Shown: piece by piece, positions 26,808 through 35,911 of the stretch | How positions within the stretch are numbered: position 1 is the first letter of the stretch | Layout: every line of letters begins with the position of its first letter | Source: Alphaproteobacteria bacterium | Lineage (GTDB): Bacteria > Pseudomonadota > Alphaproteobacteria > Sphingomonadales > Sphingomonadaceae | Reading direction: 5' to 3' | DNA length: 64,000 bases | Assembly (NCBI GenBank): GCA_003241875.1 | Contig: QBLU01000001.1 | Span: 62,001-126,000 of the forward strand | The notes under the pieces: generated by a model | Told to the model about the DNA's origin: nothing | Seen by the model: only the letters and a program-made list of their open reading frames with translations | Database searches by the model: none | Translations under genes and position numbers: made by a program

Positions 26808-26892
26808 ACACCCGCAGCGCGGCGACGCAATGTTGCCGCAACCCGGACCGGGCAAGACCGTGGGCCCGCATCTGCCGGCATGAGGTACATCG

Positions 26893-27567
26893 GTGCGAAT
26901 CCTGCTGATCGAGGACGAGCTGCAGCTTGCCGAGACGCTGCGCGGCGCGCTGGAGCGGGAGCGTTTCATCGTCGACCATGCCGACCGGATCGCGGTGGCG
27001 CGGGAGGCGTCGCTGATGGCTTCGTTCGACCTCGTCCTGCTTGATCGCACCCTGCCCGATGGCGACGGGCTGTCGCTGGTTCAGGCCCTGCGGGCCGACC
27101 ATCCCGGCGTGGCCATTATCGTGCTGAGCGCGCGCGGCGAGATTTCCGACCGCATCGCCGGCCTGGACAAGGGCGCCGACGACTATCTGATCAAGCCCTT
27201 CTCGCTCGACGAGATGCTGGCGCGGGTCCGTGCCGTACGGCGCCGCCCGGCCGACCTCGCCGGCGAGACGATCCGCGCCGGGTCGCTGGTCTACGATCTC
27301 GCCAACGACGAAGCCTCGGTCGAAGGCGTGCGGCTCGATCTGCCCCGCCGTGAACTGCGCGTGCTGGCGGCATTGCTGAAGCCGCGCGGGCGCACGGTCC
27401 TGCGCGAGATGCTGGAACAGGCGGTCTATGGGTTCGACGACGAGGTGCAATCCAATGCGCTGGACTCGCACATCTCGCGCCTGCGCCGGAAGCTCGCCGA
27501 GGTCGGCGCCGGGATCGAGATCCACGCGATCCGGGGTGTCGGCTATCTGCTGCGGGACGTGTCGTGA
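26893..27567 (+). CDS. OmpR-family response regulator
   Basis: The protein has 224 residues. Receiver domain: RILLIEDELQLAETL with the acidic pair, phospho-acceptor Asp51 (FDLVLLDRTLPDGDG) and the conserved Lys in YLIKPFSLDEM. DNA-binding winged helix: LPRRELRVLAALLKPRGRTV and SNALDSHISRLRRKL. Start is GTG 26893. It overlaps the kinase gene by 4 bp, so the two form a two-component pair; the signal is unknown. Confidence 0.93.
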   Translation: MRILLIEDELQLAETLRGALERERFIVDHADRIAVAREASLMASFDLVLLDRTLPDGDGLSLVQALRADHPGVAIIVLSARGEISDRIAGLDKGADDYLIKPFSLDEMLARVRAVRRRPADLAGETIRAGSLVYDLANDEASVEGVRLDLPRRELRVLAALLKPRGRTVLREMLEQAVYGFDDEVQSNALDSHISRLRRKLAEVGAGIEIHAIRGVGYLLRDVS

Positions 27568-28880
27568 GGAAACAATCCTCGCTCAAGCGGCCGCTGATCG
27601 TCTTTCCGCTCGCCTTTCATTTCGCGACGCTGCTGGTGTCGTTCGGCATTCTCATTGCCGTGGCGCTTCGCGTCGACAGCGGTGGACCCTACACCGACGA
27701 ACAGATCACGCCGGTGATCGCGCGGGCGGTCGTTCGACAGGACAGCGGCAGCCTTGCGGTTCGGATGACGCCGGAGCTGGCTGCGCTTCGGGCCGAGACA
27801 CCCGACCTGTGGTTCGTGGTCGAAGACGATGCCGGCCGGAGCCTGTCGTTCGGCCGGGTCCCCAGCCACTATGCCTCGCTCATCGGCCGGCTTAGCGACC
27901 TATCCTATGCCCAGATACGCGACCGCGAGCCGCCATATGACCTGGTGGCGGTGATCCGGCGCGAGATCGGGCCGGCCGGACCGCTGACGATCCTGGGACA
28001 CGGCAAGCTGACCGAACTGAGCTTCCTGTTCCTGATGGCCTCCAACGTGACCATTATCCCCATCTTCCTGCTGCTCGCGCTGACCTCCCTGGTCGTCACG
28101 CCGTGGATCGTGCGCCGATCCCTCGCCGGCGTGTCGCGCATCGCGCAGGAGGCAGAGCAGATCGACACCGACCGGCGGGGTCGGCGGCTCAGCGAGGAGC
28201 ATGTTCCGTCCGAGATCGCCCCGTTGGTTCGCGCGGTGAACGATGCGCTGCGACGCCTCGACGAAGGATATGAGCGACAGCGGCGCTTCATCGCCTCCGC
28301 CGCGCACGAATTGCGCACGCCCATCGCCATCCTGCGCGCCAAGGTTGAGGCGGCAGACGATGCGCCGACGCGCCGGCTTGGCAACGACGTGCATCGCCTC
28401 GCCACCCTGGCCGAGCAATTGCTCGATCTGCAACGCCTCGACACCGACCGGAATGACGAGGACCTCGATCTGGCCGAGGTCGCCCGGCGTGTCGTCGGCG
28501 ACCTGGCGCCGCTGCTGATTGCCGCCGATCGCTGCATCGAGGTGCGGGTCGACAACCGGCAACCGTGCCGCGGCGATGCGGCGGCGCTGGAGCGCGTGCT
28601 GACCAACCTCATCCAGAACGCGATCGAGCATGGCGGACGCCATGTCATCGTCCGGGTCATCGGCGCCGGCTTCGAGGTCGAGGATGACGGCCCCGGCATA
28701 CCGGCCGCGGAGCGGGAGCGGGTGTTCGAGCCCTTCCACCGACTGCGCCCGCGTTCGTCCGGGAGCGGCCTAGGCCTCAACCTCGTGCAGAGGGTGGTGG
28801 AACAGCACGGCGGCCGCGTCTCGATACACGATGCCGCCGGCAGCGGCACGATCGTGCGGGTCGAACTCAACTCGCGCTGA
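27564..28880 (+). CDS. Sensor histidine kinase
   Basis: The protein has 438 residues with two membrane spans (about 9-33 and 148-175) flanking a periplasmic sensor domain. After a HAMP-like linker (VVTPWIVRRSLAGVSRIA) comes the H-box SAAHELRTPIAILRAKVE, then the N-box NLIQNAIEHGG, DDGPGIP and GSGLGLNLVQRVV. It phosphorylates the response regulator at 26893. Start is GTG 27564, overlapping the regulator stop. A hairpin follows its end. Confidence 0.93.
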   Translation: MRKQSSLKRPLIVFPLAFHFATLLVSFGILIAVALRVDSGGPYTDEQITPVIARAVVRQDSGSLAVRMTPELAALRAETPDLWFVVEDDAGRSLSFGRVPSHYASLIGRLSDLSYAQIRDREPPYDLVAVIRREIGPAGPLTILGHGKLTELSFLFLMASNVTIIPIFLLLALTSLVVTPWIVRRSLAGVSRIAQEAEQIDTDRRGRRLSEEHVPSEIAPLVRAVNDALRRLDEGYERQRRFIASAAHELRTPIAILRAKVEAADDAPTRRLGNDVHRLATLAEQLLDLQRLDTDRNDEDLDLAEVARRVVGDLAPLLIAADRCIEVRVDNRQPCRGDAAALERVLTNLIQNAIEHGGRHVIVRVIGAGFEVEDDGPGIPAAERERVFEPFHRLRPRSSGSGLGLNLVQRVVEQHGGRVSIHDAAGSGTIVRVELNSR

Positions 28881-28891
28881 CCGGGCAGTCA

Positions 28892-28917
28892 GCGCTGCCG
28901 GCCGCAGCCGGCAGCGC
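28892..28917. terminator. Hairpin between convergent genes
   Basis: An 11-bp perfect stem (28892-28902 with 28907-28917) with a CGCA loop lies between the kinase end and the lipoprotein end. There is no T-run, so termination is inferred from position only. Confidence 0.45.
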
Positions 28918-28931
28918 CGCCGCACGCCGCG

Positions 28932-29285
28932 TCAGCGACCGCGCGGCCCGCACTCGCGCCGGTCAGGATTGCGGTCGCAGCGCTGCCGGCGCGCCCGATC
29001 GGACATGACCTGCGCATCCCGGGCGATCTGGGACGTCAGACGGGTGCGCTCGAGCGATTCACGCGCCCGCTGGTCGCGCCGGTTCTGCTGGGTGAGCATG
29101 CATTCATTGTAGGCGCCCGACCCATATGCCGACCCGAAGCTGTTGCAGGTGCCGGTATCTTCCTGAAGGTTCGCGTATCGACGCTCAGGGCCCGACATGC
29201 ACCCGGACAGGCTGACGCCGAGCAAGGCGGTGAACATGAGCGGCAGCAAGGTTCGCTGCTTCGTATGGAAAGGTCGCTGGAACAT
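28932..29285 (-). CDS. Small lipoprotein, unknown function
   Basis: The protein has 117 residues with a signal ending in the lipobox VSLSGC (about residue 29), then a Cys-containing domain (TGTCNSFGSAYGSGAYNECM) and an Arg-rich helix. It should be lipidated and exported. No known family recognised. ATG 29285 gives the signal peptide; a frame opens at 29333. Confidence 0.7.
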   Translation of the reverse strand: MFQRPFHTKQRTLLPLMFTALLGVSLSGCMSGPERRYANLQEDTGTCNSFGSAYGSGAYNECMLTQQNRRDQRARESLERTRLTSQIARDAQVMSDRARRQRCDRNPDRRECGPRGR

Positions 29286-29411
29286 TGTCGTGGTCTCCGG
29301 ATCTGGAAGGCAGGTCGCGACTCGCCGCCACATCGCGGCGAGCCATCAAGACCCGACAAGAGCAGCCGAAGATTGCGCGAACATGGAGCCGCGGGATCCG
29401 CTGTCTCGGCC

Positions 29412-29819
29412 TCAGCCGTGATCGAACGACATGAGGATCGGACACGGCCCGGCCGCGCCGCTGCCACATTCGCGCGCGAGCCGTCGCAGCGAAGCACGCG
29501 CCTTTTCCAGGTCCTTGATCCTGGCATCCAGAGCCGCGATCCGTTCCTTGGCGAGAACGCGCACCCGCGCGCGATCGTCCGTCGCATCGAGTGCCAGCAG
29601 TTCACCGATCTGCTCGAGCGTGAACCCCGCGGCCTGCGCCGAGCGGATGAACCGAAGCCGGCGAATTGCGTCCGCACCATAGCGTCGCATGCCGCCGCCA
29701 TGCCCGCCGACGTCCGGGCGATCGGGCGTCTCGAGCAATCCGCGCCGCTGATAATAGCGCACCGTCTCGACGCCGACGCCGCCTTCGCGCGCCAGGCCGG
29801 CGATGGTCAGTTCCTGCAC
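29412..29819 (-). CDS. MerR family regulator (metal/redox type)
   Basis: The protein has 135 residues. VQELTIAGLAREGGVGVETV and RYYQRRGLL form the MerR winged-helix start, GGMRRYGADAIRRLRFIRSA follows, and the coiled helix ends in RECGSGAAGPCPILMSF, the two-Cys C-terminal pattern of MerR-like metal sensors. The mid-helix Cys of true MerR is absent. GTG 29819 has GGAG seven bases upstream; ATG 29837 would lie within its own operator. Divergent from the glutaredoxin-MauE gene. Confidence 0.85.
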   Translation of the reverse strand: MQELTIAGLAREGGVGVETVRYYQRRGLLETPDRPDVGGHGGGMRRYGADAIRRLRFIRSAQAAGFTLEQIGELLALDATDDRARVRVLAKERIAALDARIKDLEKARASLRRLARECGSGAAGPCPILMSFDHG

Positions 29820-29822
29820 AGC

Positions 29823-29854
29823 TTGACTCCGTACCATGGTCCGGAACCTATATG
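29823..29854 (+). promoter_or_regulatory. MerR-type promoter/operator
   Basis: TTGACT (29823-29828) and TATATG (29849-29854) are spaced by 20 bp, longer than normal, as in MerR-regulated promoters. A near-perfect dyad CCGTACCATGGTCCGG fills the spacer (29829-29844). It should drive the glutaredoxin-MauE gene and be bent by the MerR protein. Confidence 0.7.
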
Positions 29855-29894
29855 GGTGGCAGCCGAATGAATTCCAGACGAAAGCTGCCGCCAG

Positions 29895-30656
29895 ATGAAC
29901 GCTCAGATCGAACCGCGCCGCGCCACCCTCTATCGGATGGTCATGGACACGCATGTCTGTCCGTACGGCCTGAAGGCGAAGGACTTGTTGCGCCGGCAGG
30001 GCTTTGTGGTCGAGGACAAGTGGTTAACGTCGCGTGAGGCGACGGACGCCTTCAAGGCCGAACATGGAGTCGCGACAACGCCGCAGACCTTCATCGCCGG
30101 TCAGCGGATCGGCGGGTACGACGATCTGCGCCGCCACTTCGGAAAGTCCGTGCCGGACCCGAAGGCCACGACCTACACGCCGGTTCTAGCGCTTTTTGCC
30201 GTGACCGGCCTGATGGCGCTGGCCGCCGGCTACGCCGTGGATGGCACGATCTTCACGGTTCGGGCAGCCGAGTGGTTCATCGCTTTCAGCATGGTCGCGC
30301 TGGCGCTGCTGAAGCTCCAGAACGTCGAGAGCTTTGCCACCATGTTCCTCAACTACGACCTGCTGGCCAAGCGCTGGGTGCCCTATTCCTATGTCTATCC
30401 CTTTGCGGAAGCGTTGGCGGGATTGCTGATGATCGCGGGCGTGCTGACCTGGCTGTCGGTGCCGATTGCACTGTTCATCGGCACGATCGGCGCGGTATCG
30501 GTAATCAAGGCGGTCTATATCGACAAGCGCGCGCTGAAATGTGCGTGCGTCGGCGGCGCCAGCAACGTGCCACTCGGCTTCCTGTCGCTGACCGAGAACC
30601 TGATGATGATCGCGATGGCGGTCTGGATGGCCGGCGGGTCGCACGCCCTGGCCTAG
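29895..30656 (+). CDS. Glutaredoxin-MauE-like membrane fusion protein
   Basis: The protein has 253 residues. The N-terminal domain is glutaredoxin-like (VCPYGLKAKDLLRRQGF, TTPQTFIAGQRIGGYDDL) with a single-Cys CPYG site, and is followed by about four membrane spans. KCACVGGASNVPLGFLSLTE is a membrane redox-protein signature of the MauE/DoxX type. It probably shuttles electrons or metal across the membrane. The MerR-type promoter directly upstream suggests metal or thiol stress control. Confidence 0.8.
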   Translation: MNAQIEPRRATLYRMVMDTHVCPYGLKAKDLLRRQGFVVEDKWLTSREATDAFKAEHGVATTPQTFIAGQRIGGYDDLRRHFGKSVPDPKATTYTPVLALFAVTGLMALAAGYAVDGTIFTVRAAEWFIAFSMVALALLKLQNVESFATMFLNYDLLAKRWVPYSYVYPFAEALAGLLMIAGVLTWLSVPIALFIGTIGAVSVIKAVYIDKRALKCACVGGASNVPLGFLSLTENLMMIAMAVWMAGGSHALA

Positions 30657-30824
30657 GATGCGGCGCCTTCGACGACCGCATACCGGCCCGCGCATGCGGC
30701 GCTTGTTGCCAGCCCTGACGTGCTGCCGCGCACTGGCAGCGACGAGTATCGGGCCCTGCGTCGTGGATGTTGAAAGGGCGACGAGCGGGCCGGCGGCATT
30801 GCTGTCATCCGGCCGCTGCCGGCG

Positions 30825-32048
30825 TCATCGCGGCTTCAGGTCGTTGCTGGAAAAGCTTGCCTTGAACGTCAGCTGGGTGCGGATGTCGTCGCCGCTCGCA
30901 CCATTGTTGTCGGTTCGTTTGCCGTACATGACTTCGCCGCCGACGAGCAGGTTGCGCATCGGCTCCCAAAGCACGTTGCCGGAGGCATACTCGCCCTTGT
31001 GGTAGGCCGCCCCCGTCTGGAAGTTGGTGTTTTTCACGCGCGTCATGCTGTAGCCGAGCGCCGACGTCAGCGTTTTCGACCAGCGGTGGTCGACATAGGC
31101 GATGATGCCGAGGAGCGGCACCGCTTCCGGCTCCAGCCCCAGCGCCAGCCCCGGTCCGACGGCGACGGTCCGCGGCGCGAGGTCGGTGCCGCCGTCGTTC
31201 ATGTAGCTGGCGATGCCATGGCCATAGACGACGCCGGCGCGCAGCGTCGTGGCGCTGGAAATGTTGAAGGAGGTGCCGAGGTTGAGACCCCAGCCGAGCC
31301 GGCTGGCGCGCGGGCGGTTGTCGGGGGTTCCAATGGTTTCCGCGGCAAGCTTGGAGAGCAGGCCCGACAGCTGAACATGGCCCCAGTCGCCGACATAGCG
31401 CGCCTGGGCGGTGACATCCGGCAGCGGCGTGACGTCGCGCAGATTCGCGCCCAGATCCGGGTCGATCTCGCGTATCTGCCCGACATCGATATCGGTGTTC
31501 GGGGTTTCGATCGCGACCGCGAGCTTGAAGCCCGACCTGTCGACAAAGGTCAGGCGGATCTGCGGATTGCGGACGAAAACCATTCCGGTCGGCCCCCAAT
31601 AGTCGACGACATTGGGAAACAGGTCGGCATCCATAAACAGGCTGTTGGTCTGGCCGGCGAGCAGCGGACCCCAGGATGCCCAGGCGTGGCGCAGCCGGAA
31701 TGTCGTCTTGCCGGCGTCGTCGCCGACCCCGAACAGGTCGAATTCGAATTGACTGGTCAGCGCCTGCGATCCGGCCGGGGCCGAGGCGCGCACGCCGAAC
31801 CGGGTCTGCCGGGCGCTGAGCGTCGCCTCGCCATCGCTGCCGAACTGGCCCTTGGTCGTCGGGATGCGGGAAGGCCGCAGCGCCGCCGTCCAGTCGGGAT
31901 CGGCCCGCCGGAAATTCTGGATGTAGTCGAGCTGGACGGCGCCATAGACTTCGAACGCCGGATCCGTCTCGCCGGCGTGCGCAGCGCCGGCCGAAGCGGC
32001 CAAGAGGGCGCCGTAGAGGCACGACCGCCCAAACCTCGACCTCGACAT
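30825..32048 (-). CDS. DcaP-like outer-membrane porin
   Basis: The protein has 407 residues with a signal peptide (LYGALLAASAGAAHA) and a beta-barrel pattern: FEVYGAVQLDYIQNFRRADPDW, FGVRASAPAGSQALTSQFEF and WASWGPLLAGQTNSLFMDAD. The DcaP family forms trimeric porins for small organic anions. The strand ends with FKASFSSNDLKPR. The TolC-type gene (32354) is divergent. ATG 32048 chosen for the signal peptide; the frame opens at 32108. Confidence 0.82.
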   Translation of the reverse strand: MSRSRFGRSCLYGALLAASAGAAHAGETDPAFEVYGAVQLDYIQNFRRADPDWTAALRPSRIPTTKGQFGSDGEATLSARQTRFGVRASAPAGSQALTSQFEFDLFGVGDDAGKTTFRLRHAWASWGPLLAGQTNSLFMDADLFPNVVDYWGPTGMVFVRNPQIRLTFVDRSGFKLAVAIETPNTDIDVGQIREIDPDLGANLRDVTPLPDVTAQARYVGDWGHVQLSGLLSKLAAETIGTPDNRPRASRLGWGLNLGTSFNISSATTLRAGVVYGHGIASYMNDGGTDLAPRTVAVGPGLALGLEPEAVPLLGIIAYVDHRWSKTLTSALGYSMTRVKNTNFQTGAAYHKGEYASGNVLWEPMRNLLVGGEVMYGKRTDNNGASGDDIRTQLTFKASFSSNDLKPR

Positions 32049-32353
32049 GTTCAAGCCCCCTGATGACGAACCGATCGCCGGGCTTTCACGTCGACCAGCC
32101 CGCGACAATCTAGCGGCTAGGGGCGCCTTCTCCAGTTGCAGGTGACGCGTAGCCGGTCAGTTGACCCGCGCCGGCGGTTTGTTTTCTGCAGGGATCACCG
32201 CATACCGGTGCTTGTATCACCCGCAATCTCGGGCGAAACATTCGTCGTCATGAAATCGCGGAGTCGTTTCTTGTCAAATGCCTGCAGGCTCGGGTGCGCA
32301 ACAGAAGCATCCGCCGGTCGGCGGCGGCTGTCCCGGCAACAGCGGCGCGATCG
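32049..32353. other. Intergenic region between porin and TolC-like gene
   Basis: About 300 bp between divergent genes. It must hold both promoters, but I see no clear operator, repeat or ORF of note. Confidence 0.5.
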
Positions 32354-33747
32354 ATGACGGCGGCGTTACCGCGGCATCGCGGCTGGGGCCGCCGGCGTGG
32401 CGGCACGCTGGTTTTCGTGGCGCTGCTGCCGACAGCAGGCGCCCTGGCCCAAGCACCGCCGGCGGAACCGGTGAGCTATGAAGCCGCCACGATGCGTCTC
32501 GGCGAGGTCTCCGACGGGCTGGCGGCGAGCACCGCACAGGTGCGGGCCAGGCAGGCCCAGGCGGGCGCCGTGGCGACGTTGCGGCGACCGGAAGTCAGCA
32601 TCGACGTGCGCGAACTCGAATATCAGAAATCGCTGACGCTGAGCACCGGGACGGTCGGGCCGTCGCTCGGGTTGCCGTCGACACTCGACCTCGCGGTCGG
32701 GGGCTGGGCGTTCCGGCCCGTCGTCAGCGCTGTCATGCCACTGTACAGCGGCGGCCAGATCGGGGCGACGCAGAACGCTGCCCTCGCCGGCATCCGCGAG
32801 GCGGAGGCCGGCGTCGCCGATACGCGCCAATCGACGACGGTCCAGCTGGTCCAGGCCTATTTCGGCCAGCAGCTGGCGACCGCCGTGCTGGCGGTGCGGA
32901 CCGATGCCCGCGCCGGGCTGCAACGGCATTTCGACGATGCGCTCAAGCTGGAAAAACAGGGCTTCGCCAGTCGTGCCCAAGCCTTGCAGGCGCAGGTTGC
33001 GCGCGACGATGCGGAGCGGGATTACCAAAAGGCGCGCAACGATCTGGCAACCGCCACCGCCTATCTGGCCAATCTGCTGCACAGCGGCGCTGCGGTCGTG
33101 CCGACGACGCCGCTGTTCGTGGTCACCGCCCCGCTCGACCCTCTCGATGCCTTCGTCGCCTCGGCCGCACAGAACCATCCCCAGGTCGGCCGCCTGGGGG
33201 CGCTGGGCGACCAGGCGCGCGAGGGCGTCCGCATCCAGCAGGCCAAGCAACGGCCGCAGGTCTATCTGTTCGGGCAATATGATCTCAACCGCCGCGAGGC
33301 GCTGTTTACCGAGCCCGACTATGTCTACGGCATCGGCCTGAAATACACGTTCTGGCGAGCGCCGACCGCGGCCAGCAGGTGCAGGCGGCGCGCGCGACGC
33401 AGGCGGCAGCCGAGGCCGGGTTGCGGCAGGCCCGTGTCGACCTCGCCACGGCGACGACGCGCGCCTACAACGACCTCGACACCGCCCGCAGCCAGTATCT
33501 GCTGCTCGATTCGAGCCTGGCCGCGTCCCGCGAGAACCTGCGGCTGCAGCAGCTGTCGTTTCGCGAAGGGCTGGCAACGTCGCTCGATGTCATCGACGCG
33601 CAACTGCGGCTGAGCGGCGCCCAGGTGCAACGCCTGCAGGCGGCGTATCAGTTCGACGTCACCCTGGCGCAGTTGCTTGCCGCCAGCGGCCAGGCCGACC
33701 GCTTTGCCAGCTATATCGCCCGCGCCGACAAGAGCATCGCGCCATGA
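32354..33747 (+). pseudogene. TolC-family outer-membrane efflux protein, frameshifted
   Basis: The first part has a signal peptide (VFVALLPTAGALA) and TolC repeats, for example MPLYSGGQIGATQNAALAG and VQLVQAYFGQQLATAVLAV, up to YGIGLKYTFW. From about 33356 the homologous sequence continues in another frame (SADRGQQVQAARATQA, then LRLQQLSFREGLATSLDVID) to the stop at 33747. A net one-base change thus splits the gene. It would be the outer channel of the following exporter. Sequencing error is possible. Confidence 0.75.
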
Positions 33748-34757
33748 CCGAGCCGACCGAAGCCCCGCAAACCGCTGGCCGCAGGCGCTGGCTCGGCATC
33801 GCGGCGTTCGTCATCATTGCCGCGATCGTCGGCGTCGGGCTGTGGCTGTCGCGCCAGCCGGTGCCCGACCATATCCAGGCCATGGTCGACGCCGACGAGA
33901 TCATCGTGTCGGCCAAGGTCGCCGGCCGCGTCGAGCGGCTGTATGTCGCCGAGGGTGATCGCGTTGCCGCCGGGCAGCGACTGTTCACGCTGACCGGACC
34001 GGAAATCGCCGCCAAGCGCGCCCAGGCCGAGGCCGTGATCGCGGCCGCGCAGGCGCAATCGTCGAAGGCGCGGAACGGCGCGCGGAGCGAAGAGATCGAG
34101 GCGGCGCGCGCCAATGCCGCCCGTGCCGAGGCCGGCGCCGAGCTCGCCCGCGTGACCTATGCGCGGACGCAGAACCTTTATGCCGAGGGTGTCATCGCGG
34201 CGCAGCGGCGCGACGAGGCGCTCGCCAACCTTAAGTCGTCGCGCGAAGTCGCTGCCGCTGCCCGGGCGCAATATGCCCAGGCCCGGTCCGGCGCGCGCAG
34301 CGAGGATGTGGCGGCGGTCAGCGCCCAGGTTCGCCAGGCGCAGGCAGCACTGGCCGAAGTCGCCGCGGCCGAGGCCGAAACCCGGATTTCGGCACCACTC
34401 GCCGCCGTGGTGACGCGCAAGATGGTCGATGTCGGCGAGCTGGTGCCGGCCGGATACCCGGTGTTCACGCTGACCGACATCGATCATGCCTGGGTGGCGC
34501 TCAACCTGCGCGAAGACCGGCTGCGCGGGCTGAAGACCGGCAGCGTGATCAACGGCAGCGTCCCGGCGCTGAATGACAGGCGGGTGCAGTTCCGCATCTA
34601 TTTCATCAATCCGGCCGGCGACTTCGCGACATGGCGGGCGACGCGGCAATCGTCGGGCTATGACATCAAGAGCTTTGAAGTGCGCGCCCGGCCGGTGGCG
34701 GCGACGCCGGAGCTGCGGCCGGGGATGAGCGTGCTGTTCGACAGCCTGGCGCGGTGA
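33744..34757 (+). CDS. HlyD-family periplasmic adaptor
   Basis: The protein has 337 residues with one N-terminal membrane span (IAAFVIIAAIVGVGLWL). The lipoyl/barrel segment IVSAKVAGRVERLYVAEGDRV is followed by a long coiled coil rich in Ala/Arg, a second barrel with ISAPLAAVVTRKMVDVGELV, and FTLTDIDHAWVALNL. It joins the inner-membrane permeases to the TolC channel. Its ATG overlaps the TolC-like gene by 4 bp. Confidence 0.88.
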   Translation: MTEPTEAPQTAGRRRWLGIAAFVIIAAIVGVGLWLSRQPVPDHIQAMVDADEIIVSAKVAGRVERLYVAEGDRVAAGQRLFTLTGPEIAAKRAQAEAVIAAAQAQSSKARNGARSEEIEAARANAARAEAGAELARVTYARTQNLYAEGVIAAQRRDEALANLKSSREVAAAARAQYAQARSGARSEDVAAVSAQVRQAQAALAEVAAAEAETRISAPLAAVVTRKMVDVGELVPAGYPVFTLTDIDHAWVALNLREDRLRGLKTGSVINGSVPALNDRRVQFRIYFINPAGDFATWRATRQSSGYDIKSFEVRARPVAATPELRPGMSVLFDSLAR

Positions 34758-35911
34758 CGGGCCTGCGCCGCACCCTGCTCCGCGAGCTGGCGTTCCTGCG
34801 TGCCAATGGCTGGGACCTGGCACTGGTCACCTGGATTCCGCTGCTGCTGCTGGCCATGATGGCCTGGCTGTTCGCCGCCGGCGTGCCGCGCGACCTGCCG
34901 GTCGCGGTTGTCGATGCCGATCATGGCGCCGTGGCGCGCCAATATGTGCAGCTGCTCGAGGCCACGCCGGGCGTGCGCGTTGGCGCGCGACCGACGACAC
35001 CGGCGGAAGGCTTTGCGCTCATCCGCAGCGGCGCCGTCTGGGCGGTCGTGGTGGTGCCGGCGGGCACCAGCCGGGCGATCGATCGCGGCGGCGTCGGCAC
35101 GCTGCTGGCCTATCCCAACGCCGCCTACAATACCCAGAGCGGCGCGGTCATGCGCGATATCGGCACTGCCGGCGCGCGGCTGGGGCTCAGCCTCGCCATC
35201 GGCACCGAGGCGCGGCTGAAGGACAGCGCCGCGACCATGGCACCGCCGCTGGGCGTCGAGGCGCGAACGCTGTTCAACCCGCAGACGAGTTACGAGCTGC
35301 TGCTGGTGCCGCTGGTCCAGACCGCGCTGCTGCACCTGATGATGTGCCTGGCGGCGGCATCGGCGGTGGGGCGGGAACTGCGCGACGGCACGGCGACGGC
35401 GTGGTTGGCGGCCGCCGACGACGACATTTTCGCCGCCGTGACGGGCAAGCTGCTGCCCTATTTCGCCGTCTACACGCTCTTCGGGGTCGCCTCGCTGGCG
35501 GTGTTCAGCGCCAATGGCTGGCCGATCGCCGGCAGCGCCTGGCTGCTCATCGCGGCGCAGGCGCTGCTGTATCTGGCCTATGCCGGCATCGGCGTGCTGT
35601 TCGTCGGGCTGACCGGGCGGATGATGCGCTCGCTGTCGCTGATCGGTGTCTATGCCGGCGCGTCGCTGGCGTTCAGCGGGGCGCTGTTCCCCACCGACGG
35701 CGCACCGCTGTTCACCCGGATATTCAGCGCGATGACGCCGTACCACTGGTTCGCGCGGGCGCAGGCGCAGCAGCTGGAAAGCGGCGCACCGATGGCGGCG
35801 ACGGTGCCGCTGCTGGCGGTCATCCTGGCGTTCGCACTGGCGGCGTTCGCGCTGGCGCTGCCGCTGCTGGGCGGGCTGGCGCGCGACCCGGCGCGCTGGG
35901 GCCTGCGGTGA
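34754..35911 (+). CDS. ABC-2 type exporter permease
   Basis: The protein has 385 residues with one N-terminal span (VTWIPLLLLAMMAWLFAAGV) and five C-terminal spans around a large periplasmic loop, the ABC-2 membrane family shape (YhhJ/YbhR-like). NPQTSYELLLVPLVQTALLH is a usual motif. GTG 34754 overlaps the adaptor gene by 4 bp. No ATPase domain. Confidence 0.85.
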   Translation: MTGLRRTLLRELAFLRANGWDLALVTWIPLLLLAMMAWLFAAGVPRDLPVAVVDADHGAVARQYVQLLEATPGVRVGARPTTPAEGFALIRSGAVWAVVVVPAGTSRAIDRGGVGTLLAYPNAAYNTQSGAVMRDIGTAGARLGLSLAIGTEARLKDSAATMAPPLGVEARTLFNPQTSYELLLVPLVQTALLHLMMCLAAASAVGRELRDGTATAWLAAADDDIFAAVTGKLLPYFAVYTLFGVASLAVFSANGWPIAGSAWLLIAAQALLYLAYAGIGVLFVGLTGRMMRSLSLIGVYAGASLAFSGALFPTDGAPLFTRIFSAMTPYHWFARAQAQQLESGAPMAATVPLLAVILAFALAAFALALPLLGGLARDPARWGLR

